Below, piece by piece: positions 18,402 to 25,162 of a stretch of DNA of 64,000 bases (positions are counted from its first letter, which is position 1; the number at the start of each line of letters is the position of its first letter). The stretch lies in contig CABJBA010000004.1 in the NCBI GenBank assembly GCA_902363735.1, forward strand, positions 62,001-126,000, given 5' to 3'. Both the position numbers and the translations under genes were made by a program. The stretch comes from Clostridiaceae bacterium (GTDB lineage Bacteria > Bacillota > Clostridia > Lachnospirales > Lachnospiraceae). Below the pieces are notes generated by a model. The model did not search any database. It saw only the letters and a list, made by a program, of their open reading frames with translations, and had not been told where the DNA came from.

Positions 18402-18544
18402 CTTTTACAAATGAACTCGGATGCTTCATTACACATCATAGGAAAAACATTCGGAATATGGAGGCTTATTTGGCATACCCCAAAATATAACTATAAGTTT
18501 GGGCTCCTTCTTCCTGTACATCAAAGAGGATATTGGCTTGTGAT

Positions 18545-19191
18545 AATCGGGTAGGAGGCGATGACTAACCGCTGTCCTCCCACAACACGGTATGCTCCGT
18601 TCAGCATACGGCGTTTCGTTTGTTCAAAGATGTACCTATGCCTTGCACTATCTATCTCTAACTCCAAGCGTTCTTATCCTTTACTCTCAGTTTCAACCCA
18701 CCTTTAAATAAGTAACTTCTGTCGATTCCCTGCCCTCTTTAAGTAACAGGTAAACAGCATCTGGCTTATCTCAACCGTCAAATCTTTTCCTCTACCTATT
18801 TTCATAAGTTTCTTCGATTCTACGACTTAAGCTGACTTCTGCGTGTTCATTCTGCACCTTACAATGTACTTACTAAGGAGTGAATTTTTATCGCTTTGCT
18901 AAGTGTACCGCACAGGCGTCCCCAGTTAAGGTTCATAATTCTTCGCTTCATCTATCTGCCACATTTACACCGTATACCTGCCACTAGTTATTGGGCTTAA
19001 GTTTGTTTGGCAGCCTTACTCGATATACCATGCCTTAAATTCGACTTCTGTCTGCCAGACCAAAGATTTGCCATCCGACTTCCTTCAGATTCCACCTCAC
19101 GATGGATACCCTTGTCATTGACCATAAGTTTCCTACTATCAGGTCACTTTACAGTCTTTCACTGATTAGATTACGCCCATGTTGGGCGAAC
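18545..19191 (-). mobile_element. ORF-less, degenerate group II intron (relic)
   Basis: This 650-base stretch has no credible gene. Read on the minus strand it has the look of a bacterial group II intron RNA: a GTTCGCCC start with a short GCCC/GGGC hairpin, GTGAAAGACTG, GAAGGAAGTCGG, GACAGAAGTCGAATTTAAGG, GGGGACGCCTGTGCGG and AGAAGTCAGCTTAAGTC. It ends with a domain V-like hairpin (GCCGTATGCT...AGCATAC, 18588-18612 region) and a domain VI-like GGGAGGACA...CCTCCTACCCGATT. The reverse-transcriptase ORF expected in domain IV is absent. The 3' arm of domain V looks a few bases short against the pattern I remember, so self-splicing is doubtful. Boundaries are approximate. The 200 bases from 18341 to 18545 hold only the Wzy promoter. 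Confidence 0.65.
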
Positions 19192-19196
19192 CAACA

Positions 19197-19230
19197 AGAA
19201 AGGTGAGTCCTATAAGGATCTCACCTTTCT
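19197..19230 (-). terminator. Intrinsic terminator after the 550-residue wall protein
   Basis: An 11-base-pair stem (19197-19207 with 19220-19230, AGAAAGGTGAG/CTCACCTTTCT) continues as TCC/GGA across a one-base bulge and a short loop. It lies 34 bases after the stop at 19264. On the minus strand its distal arm ends TTTCT. The group II intron relic begins about five bases past the stem. Confidence 0.75.
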
Positions 19231-19263
19231 AAAATTTTATAATATAGCTAAACTGTTATAAAA

Positions 19264-20916
19264 TTATTTTTTGATGTAAACTCTGTCAATATTCTCACCA
19301 CTCTGATGGAAAATGTTATCATTTCCGTCTTTTGCAGTCTTCTTGTTTGACTGAACAGAACCAGAAGTATTAATCAATTTAAACTTCTTAGCGTTAGAAA
19401 TATTAGTCTTAAGTGTCCAAGCCTTATCTTCAGTAGACTTCAAGCCAGCTGCAGCTACTTCATCACAATAAGTATCAAGGAAATCTTCAGTAGATAAAAC
19501 TTTATAGAAGTCTACATTCTTGTTATCAATAGACTTAGTCTCAATTTCCACAACTACATACTTATCATCCTTATCAGCTTTCAGAAGCATACCGCCAAGG
19601 TAAATCTTATCACTGTCGATTTCGTTCTTACCAGCACCTCTGCTAGCTCCGGACTTTCCAAAGTTGAAAACAAAGCTGTCGCCATCAAGAGTCAAAGTCT
19701 GCTTTCCAGTCTTCATTGCTCCATCATCGCTTCCGCCAAAGTTATACAGCTTATAATCAGCCTCTAACCATTCATTGATGTTAGCCAAGAAATCGTCTTC
19801 ATTATCCACGATTGTCTTATTTGTATCATTATCGATCTTTCCGTCAAGACCACGAATTTGATCAATATCAGTAGAACTTGTGCCTAATTTAATAAGTCTG
19901 AAACCGCTCTTCATTCTGCCCAGAGAATCAAATGCGTATCTCTTACCAGAGATTTCTTTAATCTTGTTAGCATAAAGAGCACCTTTACCGTCTGCATAGA
20001 ACCAGGACTCATCACCATCATCATAATCTTCACTGTCAATCTGCTCATCAGGTACAGATTTAAACCAGCCCTTAGTTACTCTGGCGCCTTCTTCTGGAGA
20101 TTTGAAATATTTCCAACCAGTAGCATTGGAAGCTGAACTTGGAGTTGAATCTACGTTAACCCACTCAGCATTCATTCTGCCATACGTATCAAAACTATAT
20201 TTTGCTCCGTTAATCGTTTCGCCATCTTTGCCAGCAAGCTTCTTACCATTAGACTTAAAGTAGAAGTAACGGGTCTGATCTTCATCATCAAAAACATTCT
20301 TGCTGGACCAGTTTTTGTAATCGCCCTCTTCATAGCCTTCATCGGTAATCTCAAGAGCCTTCCAGCCTATAGTCTGAGCTCCATCATTCTCATCTCCGCA
20401 ATAATACGCAGCTGTCTTCCATGCATCATCAGCAGTATCTCTCTTGCCATCCTCTGATGCGATCCAACCATACTGCATACGGCCATCTTCATCAAAGGTA
20501 TACTTCTTGCCATTGATAGTCTTGAAGTTAGCTTTGTCGCTGACGCCTGTATAAGCCTTACCATTAGCACCAAAATAGTACCAAAGTGTTGTCGGCTCAT
20601 CTTCGCCATCATAATCTTCGTTTTCAATAGAAACCCAAGTATTAGCTACCATTGCACCATTAACATCTACATAGTAGTAGTTATCTTTGTGCTCAACGAT
20701 TGCATCTGTAGCCATCTCGCCATCATCGTTTAAGTAGAACCAATTCTCACCTGATTTTGCCCATGTTTCTGTTACTGCGTCGCCGTCCTTGTTATAGTAT
20801 ACCCATGTACCATTTTCTTCCGCCCAACCTACTGCTGCGAAAGAAGACATGGATGCACCTAATGCCAGCAGTGCTGCTGTTGATAATACAGCAACTAATT
20901 TTGTCTGCTTTCTCAT
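19264..20916 (-). CDS. Secreted choline-binding-type repeat protein with acidic C-terminal domain
   Basis: A 550-residue protein with a clear signal peptide (MRKQTKLVAVLSTAALLALG, cleavage after SSFA). Residues about 28-345 carry degenerate wall-binding repeats of the GWxxxxGxWYYxxxxG type (GWAEENGTWVYYNKDG, TWAKSGENWFYLNDDG, EMATD), spaced by acidic inserts such as ENEDYDGEDEP. The last 190 residues have no repeats and match nothing I recognise. Repeats of this kind bind phosphocholine on teichoic or other polymers. It is divergent from the choline-activating enzyme at 21354, which supports that ligand. A near-consensus promoter and AGGAG site suggest strong expression. Its catalytic function, if any, is unknown; a structural wall protein is possible. 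Confidence 0.8.
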   Translation of the reverse strand: MRKQTKLVAVLSTAALLALGASMSSFAAVGWAEENGTWVYYNKDGDAVTETWAKSGENWFYLNDDGEMATDAIVEHKDNYYYVDVNGAMVANTWVSIENEDYDGEDEPTTLWYYFGANGKAYTGVSDKANFKTINGKKYTFDEDGRMQYGWIASEDGKRDTADDAWKTAAYYCGDENDGAQTIGWKALEITDEGYEEGDYKNWSSKNVFDDEDQTRYFYFKSNGKKLAGKDGETINGAKYSFDTYGRMNAEWVNVDSTPSSASNATGWKYFKSPEEGARVTKGWFKSVPDEQIDSEDYDDGDESWFYADGKGALYANKIKEISGKRYAFDSLGRMKSGFRLIKLGTSSTDIDQIRGLDGKIDNDTNKTIVDNEDDFLANINEWLEADYKLYNFGGSDDGAMKTGKQTLTLDGDSFVFNFGKSGASRGAGKNEIDSDKIYLGGMLLKADKDDKYVVVEIETKSIDNKNVDFYKVLSTEDFLDTYCDEVAAAGLKSTEDKAWTLKTNISNAKKFKLINTSGSVQSNKKTAKDGNDNIFHQSGENIDRVYIKK

Positions 20917-20983
20917 AATAAATGCACTCTCCTTTTTCTTTTTGAAATATTTTCTCTGAAATTCCTAATTGCATTACGAGGTA

Positions 20984-21012
20984 ATTATACTTCCAATAAT
21001 AGAAATAATCAA
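20984..21012 (-). promoter_or_regulatory. Predicted promoter of the 550-residue wall protein
   Basis: The minus strand has -35 TTGATT (21007-21012), a 17-base spacer and a consensus -10 TATAAT (20984-20989), about 68 bases above the start codon. The 437-base divergent gap 20917-21353 also holds the licCA-side promoter; between them the sequence is AT-rich with nothing else recognisable. Confidence 0.7.
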
Positions 21013-21249
21013 TACTTTTTTTACTTTTTTTGAATATTCTTCATAAAATAAAAAATATTAACATTTCCGCTAGAAGCTCCCAACTCCTCCATCACATGGA
21101 ACAGTATAATACATTTTTTAGGAAAATGCTATAACATTTCTCTGTTCATTTTCTTACAGAATTATTACGAAAGGGATTTTCTTTCTTATTTATAATGTAA
21201 CATTTTATTTAAATTTATTTTAAGGCTCCTTAATCATAAAATCTTTACA

Positions 21250-21278
21250 TTGCGTCCTTGCCCTTTTAATGCTATAAT
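21250..21278 (+). promoter_or_regulatory. Predicted promoter of the LicC-LicA fusion gene
   Basis: TTGCGT (21250-21255), a 17-base spacer and an extended -10 TGCTATAAT (hexamer 21273-21278) lie about 75 bases upstream of the ATG at 21354. GGAGG at 21339-21343 is the ribosome site. Confidence 0.65.
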
Positions 21279-21353
21279 GTTCATAATGTTTCCAATATTG
21301 ATATTTTTGAACTAAACATCACCACATACAAACCATACGGAGGTCATAAAATT

Positions 21354-23177
21354 ATGGATCGTAACGTCATTATCTGCCGTTCCATTCTGGAAAATCCGGC
21401 TGTAACACAAAGAGATTTGTCGAAGGAACTCAACCTTTCCTTAGGAACCATTAATAACTTAATAAAAGAATGCATAGAAAAAGATTATATTGAGTATGGA
21501 CCCAAAAACGAATCCTGCGCTCTTCTCTCTGCTGGACAGGCCCTGCTGGACAAGCACAAGGTTGACGGGGCTCTTATCATAGCCGCAGGCTTCGGCTCCC
21601 GTTTTGTTCCCCTGACCTTCGAAACTCCCAAAGGTCTTTTAGAAGTATTAGGCGAGCGGATGATTGAACGCCAGATCCGTCAGCTTCATGAAGCCGGAAT
21701 CACCGATATTACCATTGCAGTCGGCTATTTAAAAGAAAAATTTGAATATCTCATTGATAAATATCATGTTAAACTTCTTTACAATCCGGAATATTCAAGC
21801 AAAAATACTCTGGCTACCATCTATCATGCCAGAGAAGTCCTCCGGGGACGGAACATGTATCTGCTTTCTTCTGACAACTGGATGCGTCACAATATGTACC
21901 ATGCATACGAAGGCGGTACCTGGTATTCTTCTTCTTATATGGAAGGGGAAACTTCAGAATGGTGTCTGGATTATAATAAAAAAGGTCGGATTTTGAATGT
22001 TTCTGTAGGCGGATGCGACCAGTGGGTTATGTACGGACCTGCATTTTTTTCAAAATCTTTTTCTGAGCAATTCCTTACGGTGCTGGAAGCATACTATAAT
22101 CTTCCCGGAACTGAATCTTTTTACTGGGAAAATGTTTTCATGGAGATGTTATCCGGTGAAGCTGCAAGAAGGCTTCCCCAAATTCCGGAAGCCAATCATG
22201 AACCGGAGGTATTTATAAACCGCAGACCCGCCCATGAGGTTTATGAATTTGAAAATCTGGAGGAACTGCGCCGTTTTGATATAAGATATCAACACACCTC
22301 TGATAACCAGGCCATGCAGCTTGTTTCTCAGGTTTTCCAGGTAAAAGAGTCTGAAATTACAGAAATCAGATGTTTAAAATCCGGTATGACAAATAAATCT
22401 TTCTTATTTAAAGTAAAAGACCGCCACTATATCTGCCGCATTCCCGGACCGGGAACGGAGCTTTTAATCAACAGGAAAGAAGAAAAGGCAGTTTACGATG
22501 CCTTGGCAGGATATGATATTTCAGAAAATGTGGTTTATCTTGATGGAGAAACGGGCTATAAAATTTCAGTCTTTTATGAAGGAGCTCATAATGCTGATCC
22601 TCATAACCAGGAAGAAATAGCTCTTTGTATGGATGTAATTCGTAAATTCCACAAATATGGCCTTAAATCAGATCACGCCTTTGATATTCGGGAACGGATT
22701 GACTTTTATGAAAATTTATGTAAAACTCACGGAGATACTTTGTTTGAGGATTATCATCATATACGCAAGCAAATGGATGAGCTTTTAGATAAACTGGATG
22801 GGTTAGACCACAAGAAGGTGCTTTCTCATATAGATCCTAACGTGGACAATCTGTTAATTCTTCCTTCAGGTGATGTCCGGCTGATTGACTGGGAGTATGC
22901 AGGGATGTGTGATCCTCTGGCGGATATTTCCATGTGTGCGATTTATTCTTATTACAGCCAGGAGGAAGCAGACAGACTTTTGGAAGTCTACCTGGAGAGA
23001 AAACCTACTGATGAAGAACGTTTTACCGTTTATGCCTACATGGCCCTGGGTGGGTTTTTATGGGCTCTCTGGGCTGTTTACAAGGCTTCTCTTGGGGAGG
23101 AATTCGGTGAGTACACCATCATCATGTACCGTTATGCAAAAAACTATTATAAAAAATGTATGGAGATTTCAGGCTGA
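21354..23177 (+). CDS. HTH - phosphocholine cytidylyltransferase - choline kinase fusion (LicC-LicA type)
   Basis: A 607-residue three-part protein. Residues 1-60 are a winged helix-turn-helix (TQRDLSKELNLSLGTINNLIKE). About 70-300 is a nucleotidyltransferase with ALIIAAGFGSRFVPLTFETPKG and SSDNW, the LicC-type CTP:phosphocholine cytidylyltransferase pattern. About 315-600 is a LicA/choline-kinase-like domain with GMTNKSFLFKV, the Brenner motif SHIDPNVDNLL and the metal-binding LIDWEYA. It would turn choline into CDP-choline for transfer to a wall or capsular polymer. No licB transporter or licD transferase is in the window. Its neighbours on both sides carry choline-binding-type repeats. Ethanolamine or another amino alcohol is an alternative substrate. 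The HTH may sense substrate or regulate the gene itself. Confidence 0.85.
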   Translation: MDRNVIICRSILENPAVTQRDLSKELNLSLGTINNLIKECIEKDYIEYGPKNESCALLSAGQALLDKHKVDGALIIAAGFGSRFVPLTFETPKGLLEVLGERMIERQIRQLHEAGITDITIAVGYLKEKFEYLIDKYHVKLLYNPEYSSKNTLATIYHAREVLRGRNMYLLSSDNWMRHNMYHAYEGGTWYSSSYMEGETSEWCLDYNKKGRILNVSVGGCDQWVMYGPAFFSKSFSEQFLTVLEAYYNLPGTESFYWENVFMEMLSGEAARRLPQIPEANHEPEVFINRRPAHEVYEFENLEELRRFDIRYQHTSDNQAMQLVSQVFQVKESEITEIRCLKSGMTNKSFLFKVKDRHYICRIPGPGTELLINRKEEKAVYDALAGYDISENVVYLDGETGYKISVFYEGAHNADPHNQEEIALCMDVIRKFHKYGLKSDHAFDIRERIDFYENLCKTHGDTLFEDYHHIRKQMDELLDKLDGLDHKKVLSHIDPNVDNLLILPSGDVRLIDWEYAGMCDPLADISMCAIYSYYSQEEADRLLEVYLERKPTDEERFTVYAYMALGGFLWALWAVYKASLGEEFGEYTIIMYRYAKNYYKKCMEISG

Positions 23178-23201
23178 CAAGTGACGTCGAATGTACTTCC
23201 T

Positions 23202-23239
23202 GCATCAAAAAAGCCGGTAAATACCGGCTTTTTTGATGC
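23202..23239. terminator. Bidirectional intrinsic terminator
   Basis: An 18-base-pair perfect inverted repeat (23202-23219 and 23222-23239, GCATCAAAAAAGCCGGTA) with a two-base centre contains A and T runs on its two arms. It lies between the convergent licCA-type gene and the coiled-coil gene and can stop transcription from both sides. Confidence 0.9.
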
Positions 23240-23246
23240 GCAATAT

Positions 23247-23654
23247 TTACATGGCTTTCATTTCTTTGAATTCCATCCGTAAATTAATTAATTCCAGTTC
23301 CAGCCTTTCCCACTTCTTGTCCATCCGGCTGGCCTCCTCAAGTCTAAGCGCCAGAAAATAATGACCTTCTCCTATGACATCTATTTTTTTACTGATATCA
23401 TTTTCAAGGATCAACTTTGTTCTAGATCCTATCTCAAGGGCTTTGTCAGCTATCTTTCTCACCTCCCTGATTTCCTCTTTTAGCGCAATCGTTACTCCTT
23501 GGATTTCCTCTTTCAGTTCAACTTTTACTCCTTGGATTTCCTCTTTCAGTTCAACCCTTACCCCTTGGATTTCCTCCTTAAGTTCAACTCTCACCCCTTG
23601 GATTTCCTCTCTTACCACTTCTCTGATCATTTCTAAATCTTTCTTTTCCAGCAT
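23247..23654 (-). CDS. Small coiled-coil protein with 11-residue tandem repeats
   Basis: A 135-residue highly charged helical protein. Residues about 15-60 are four to five copies of an 11-residue unit (VELKEEIQGVR and variants), encoded by 33-base direct repeats. The C-terminal 70 residues (SRTKLILENDISKKIDVIGEGHY, LALRLEEASRMDKKWERLELEL in part) resemble a family of small clostridial coiled-coil proteins of unknown function that often vary in repeat number. It has no signal peptide or membrane helix. It has its own near-consensus promoter (23708-23736) and a shared terminator. Eleven-residue periodicity favours a right-handed or straight coiled coil. Function unknown. Confidence 0.75.
   Translation of the reverse strand: MLEKKDLEMIREVVREEIQGVRVELKEEIQGVRVELKEEIQGVKVELKEEIQGVTIALKEEIREVRKIADKALEIGSRTKLILENDISKKIDVIGEGHYFLALRLEEASRMDKKWERLELELINLRMEFKEMKAM
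23497..23628 (-). repeat. Four tandem 33-base repeats inside the coiled-coil gene
   Basis: Units starting at 23497, 23530, 23563 and 23596 (plus-strand CCTTGGATTTCCTC) repeat exactly every 33 bases with a few substitutions and no spacers. They keep the reading frame (11 codons), so copy-number change would lengthen or shorten the coil without a frameshift. Confidence 0.9.
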
Positions 23655-23707
23655 GGATTCTATCTCCCTTCTTTGATATCTCCAGTTGGCACATTATCCC
23701 TATATTG

Positions 23708-23736
23708 ATAATATAACACATTCTTTGCTCCGTCAA
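23708..23736 (-). promoter_or_regulatory. Predicted promoter of the coiled-coil gene
   Basis: The minus strand has -35 TTGACG (23731-23736), a 17-base spacer and -10 TATTAT (23708-23713), about 54 bases upstream of the start at 23654. AAGGGAG is the ribosome site. Confidence 0.7.
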
Positions 23737-23880
23737 TATTTATACCTCTCCTTATCTATAACCATTTCATATATCCTCTCCAAATACCATAACCACCCCC
23801 ATAAAATTCCCAATATATGTTTTCTTTGGAAATTTGTCCACAAATCGTAATAATTTATTTATGCATTAAACCCCACACTA

Positions 23881-23889
23881 TGCTATAAT
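23881..23889 (+). promoter_or_regulatory. Predicted extended -10 promoter of the 368-residue wall protein
   Basis: TGCTATAAT is an extended -10 element with a perfect hexamer (23884-23889) about 50 bases before the ATG at 23939. No good -35 box is seen. GGAGGAGG just before the start is a strong ribosome site. Confidence 0.55.
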
Positions 23890-23938
23890 TACCATATATA
23901 TGAATAAAGTTTAGCTGGATCAGGAGGAGGAAAACTGA

Positions 23939-25045
23939 ATGCGATACGGAAAAAAGGCGGCTGCTTTGCTGCTGACAGGACTGATCGGGACGGCCGTCCT
24001 GATACCTGCCCAAACTGCATGGGCAGCTACGGGCTGGGTTTCGGAGGGCTCCAGTTGGAAATACATAGATCAGGATGGCTCAGTACATAAAGGCTGGGTA
24101 AAAACCTCAGACGGAACATTTTACTTTCTGGATCTTTCCACTGGCTATATGGCAACGGGCTGGAAGCAGATCAATGGAAAGTGGTATTATTTTCATTCCA
24201 ATGGCGCCATGGCTACCAAATGGGTGCAGGTAGGGGGAAAATACTTTTACCTCATGGATGAAACCGGTGTTCTTGTAAATGGCTGGTTAAAAATCGGAAA
24301 TGATTATTATTATATGAAGGGCGACGGTTCCATGTCTACCGGGTGGCGGGAGATGGACGGAGGCTGGTATTATTTTAAAGAGAACGGAAAGTGCACCCTT
24401 GGCTGGGGTCAGGTGGGCAACGACTGGTTTTATTTTGCTTCGGATGGAAAGATGGCTACGGGCTGGAAACAAATCGATAATGCCTACTACTATTTAAATG
24501 CTGATACAAAATCTGTCCTGGGAAAGATGATGACAGGCTGGCTCAGTGACGGCACTAATAAGTATTACATGGACAGCAACGGAAAGATGGCTCATGGCTG
24601 GAAGCAGATTGAAGGCTCATGGCATTATTTCAATGAATCAGGTCACATGGTGACAGGCTGGTTACAGCTTTCAGGAGTTTATTACTATCTTGATCCCTCT
24701 ACCGGCAAGATGGCTACGAACACAACTCTTACTATTGACGGAAAGAGTTATGCATTTGCCTCCAACGGTGCCTATCAGGAGAATGGCTCTGGTACTCCTT
24801 CTGCAAATACAGGAAGCAACGCTCCGGGAGGAACATCTTCAGGAACCACAGCTCCTGGCGGAAGCAGCAATTCCACTTCAACAGGTTCCGGCGGCCCGGG
24901 AAGTTCTTCCACCGGAGGTAATAATTTAAGCGGCGCTCCTGGCAGCTCCTCCAGTGACGTTCCTGGAAGTCCTTCCGGCTCCGACCGTTCTTCCGGCGGT
25001 GGAGTACAGCAATTGCAGCCCGGACTTACAACAGGACCTGGCTGA
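23939..25045 (+). CDS. Secreted choline-binding-repeat protein with Ser/Gly/Pro-rich tail
   Basis: A 368-residue protein with a signal peptide (residues 1-29, ending TAWA) and about eleven wall-binding repeats from 30 to 280 (GWKQINGKWYYFHSNGAMAT type, with the aromatic pairs that build choline sites). A low-complexity tail of Ser, Gly, Thr and Pro follows (about 284-350). No catalytic domain is present, so it may be a wall adhesin, spacer or scaffold. It shares architecture with the lysozyme gene that follows (25163), but a terminator lies between them. The repeats resemble choline-binding proteins of streptococci and clostridia. The choline ligand is supported by the nearby LicC-LicA gene but is not shown. 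Confidence 0.8.
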   Translation: MRYGKKAAALLLTGLIGTAVLIPAQTAWAATGWVSEGSSWKYIDQDGSVHKGWVKTSDGTFYFLDLSTGYMATGWKQINGKWYYFHSNGAMATKWVQVGGKYFYLMDETGVLVNGWLKIGNDYYYMKGDGSMSTGWREMDGGWYYFKENGKCTLGWGQVGNDWFYFASDGKMATGWKQIDNAYYYLNADTKSVLGKMMTGWLSDGTNKYYMDSNGKMAHGWKQIEGSWHYFNESGHMVTGWLQLSGVYYYLDPSTGKMATNTTLTIDGKSYAFASNGAYQENGSGTPSANTGSNAPGGTSSGTTAPGGSSNSTSTGSGGPGSSSTGGNNLSGAPGSSSSDVPGSPSGSDRSSGGGVQQLQPGLTTGPG

Positions 25046-25066
25046 TCAGGTTATTTTGTATCTGTG

Positions 25067-25095
25067 TGGGCATCCGCACCTTGCGCGGATGCCCA
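25067..25095 (+). terminator. Intrinsic terminator after the 368-residue wall protein
   Basis: An 11-base-pair GC-rich stem (25067-25077 TGGGCATCCGC with 25085-25095) and a 7-base loop are followed by a run of T residues. It ends the 23939-25045 transcript. Confidence 0.9.
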
Positions 25096-25162
25096 TTTTT
25101 TACGCAGACATAAGAGATACTCATGATTTTATAAAACAAGAAGGATAAGGAGGAAATTAATT

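Noticed and set aside
18545..19191. Possible protein-coding pseudogene instead of intron RNA
   Set aside because: All frames are broken by stops, and the conserved short blocks match an RNA-type pattern rather than a protein.
23497..23628. Evenly spaced repeats that could be taken for a CRISPR array
   Set aside because: The 33-base units are adjacent with no unique spacers and keep an open reading frame encoding an 11-residue coiled-coil repeat.
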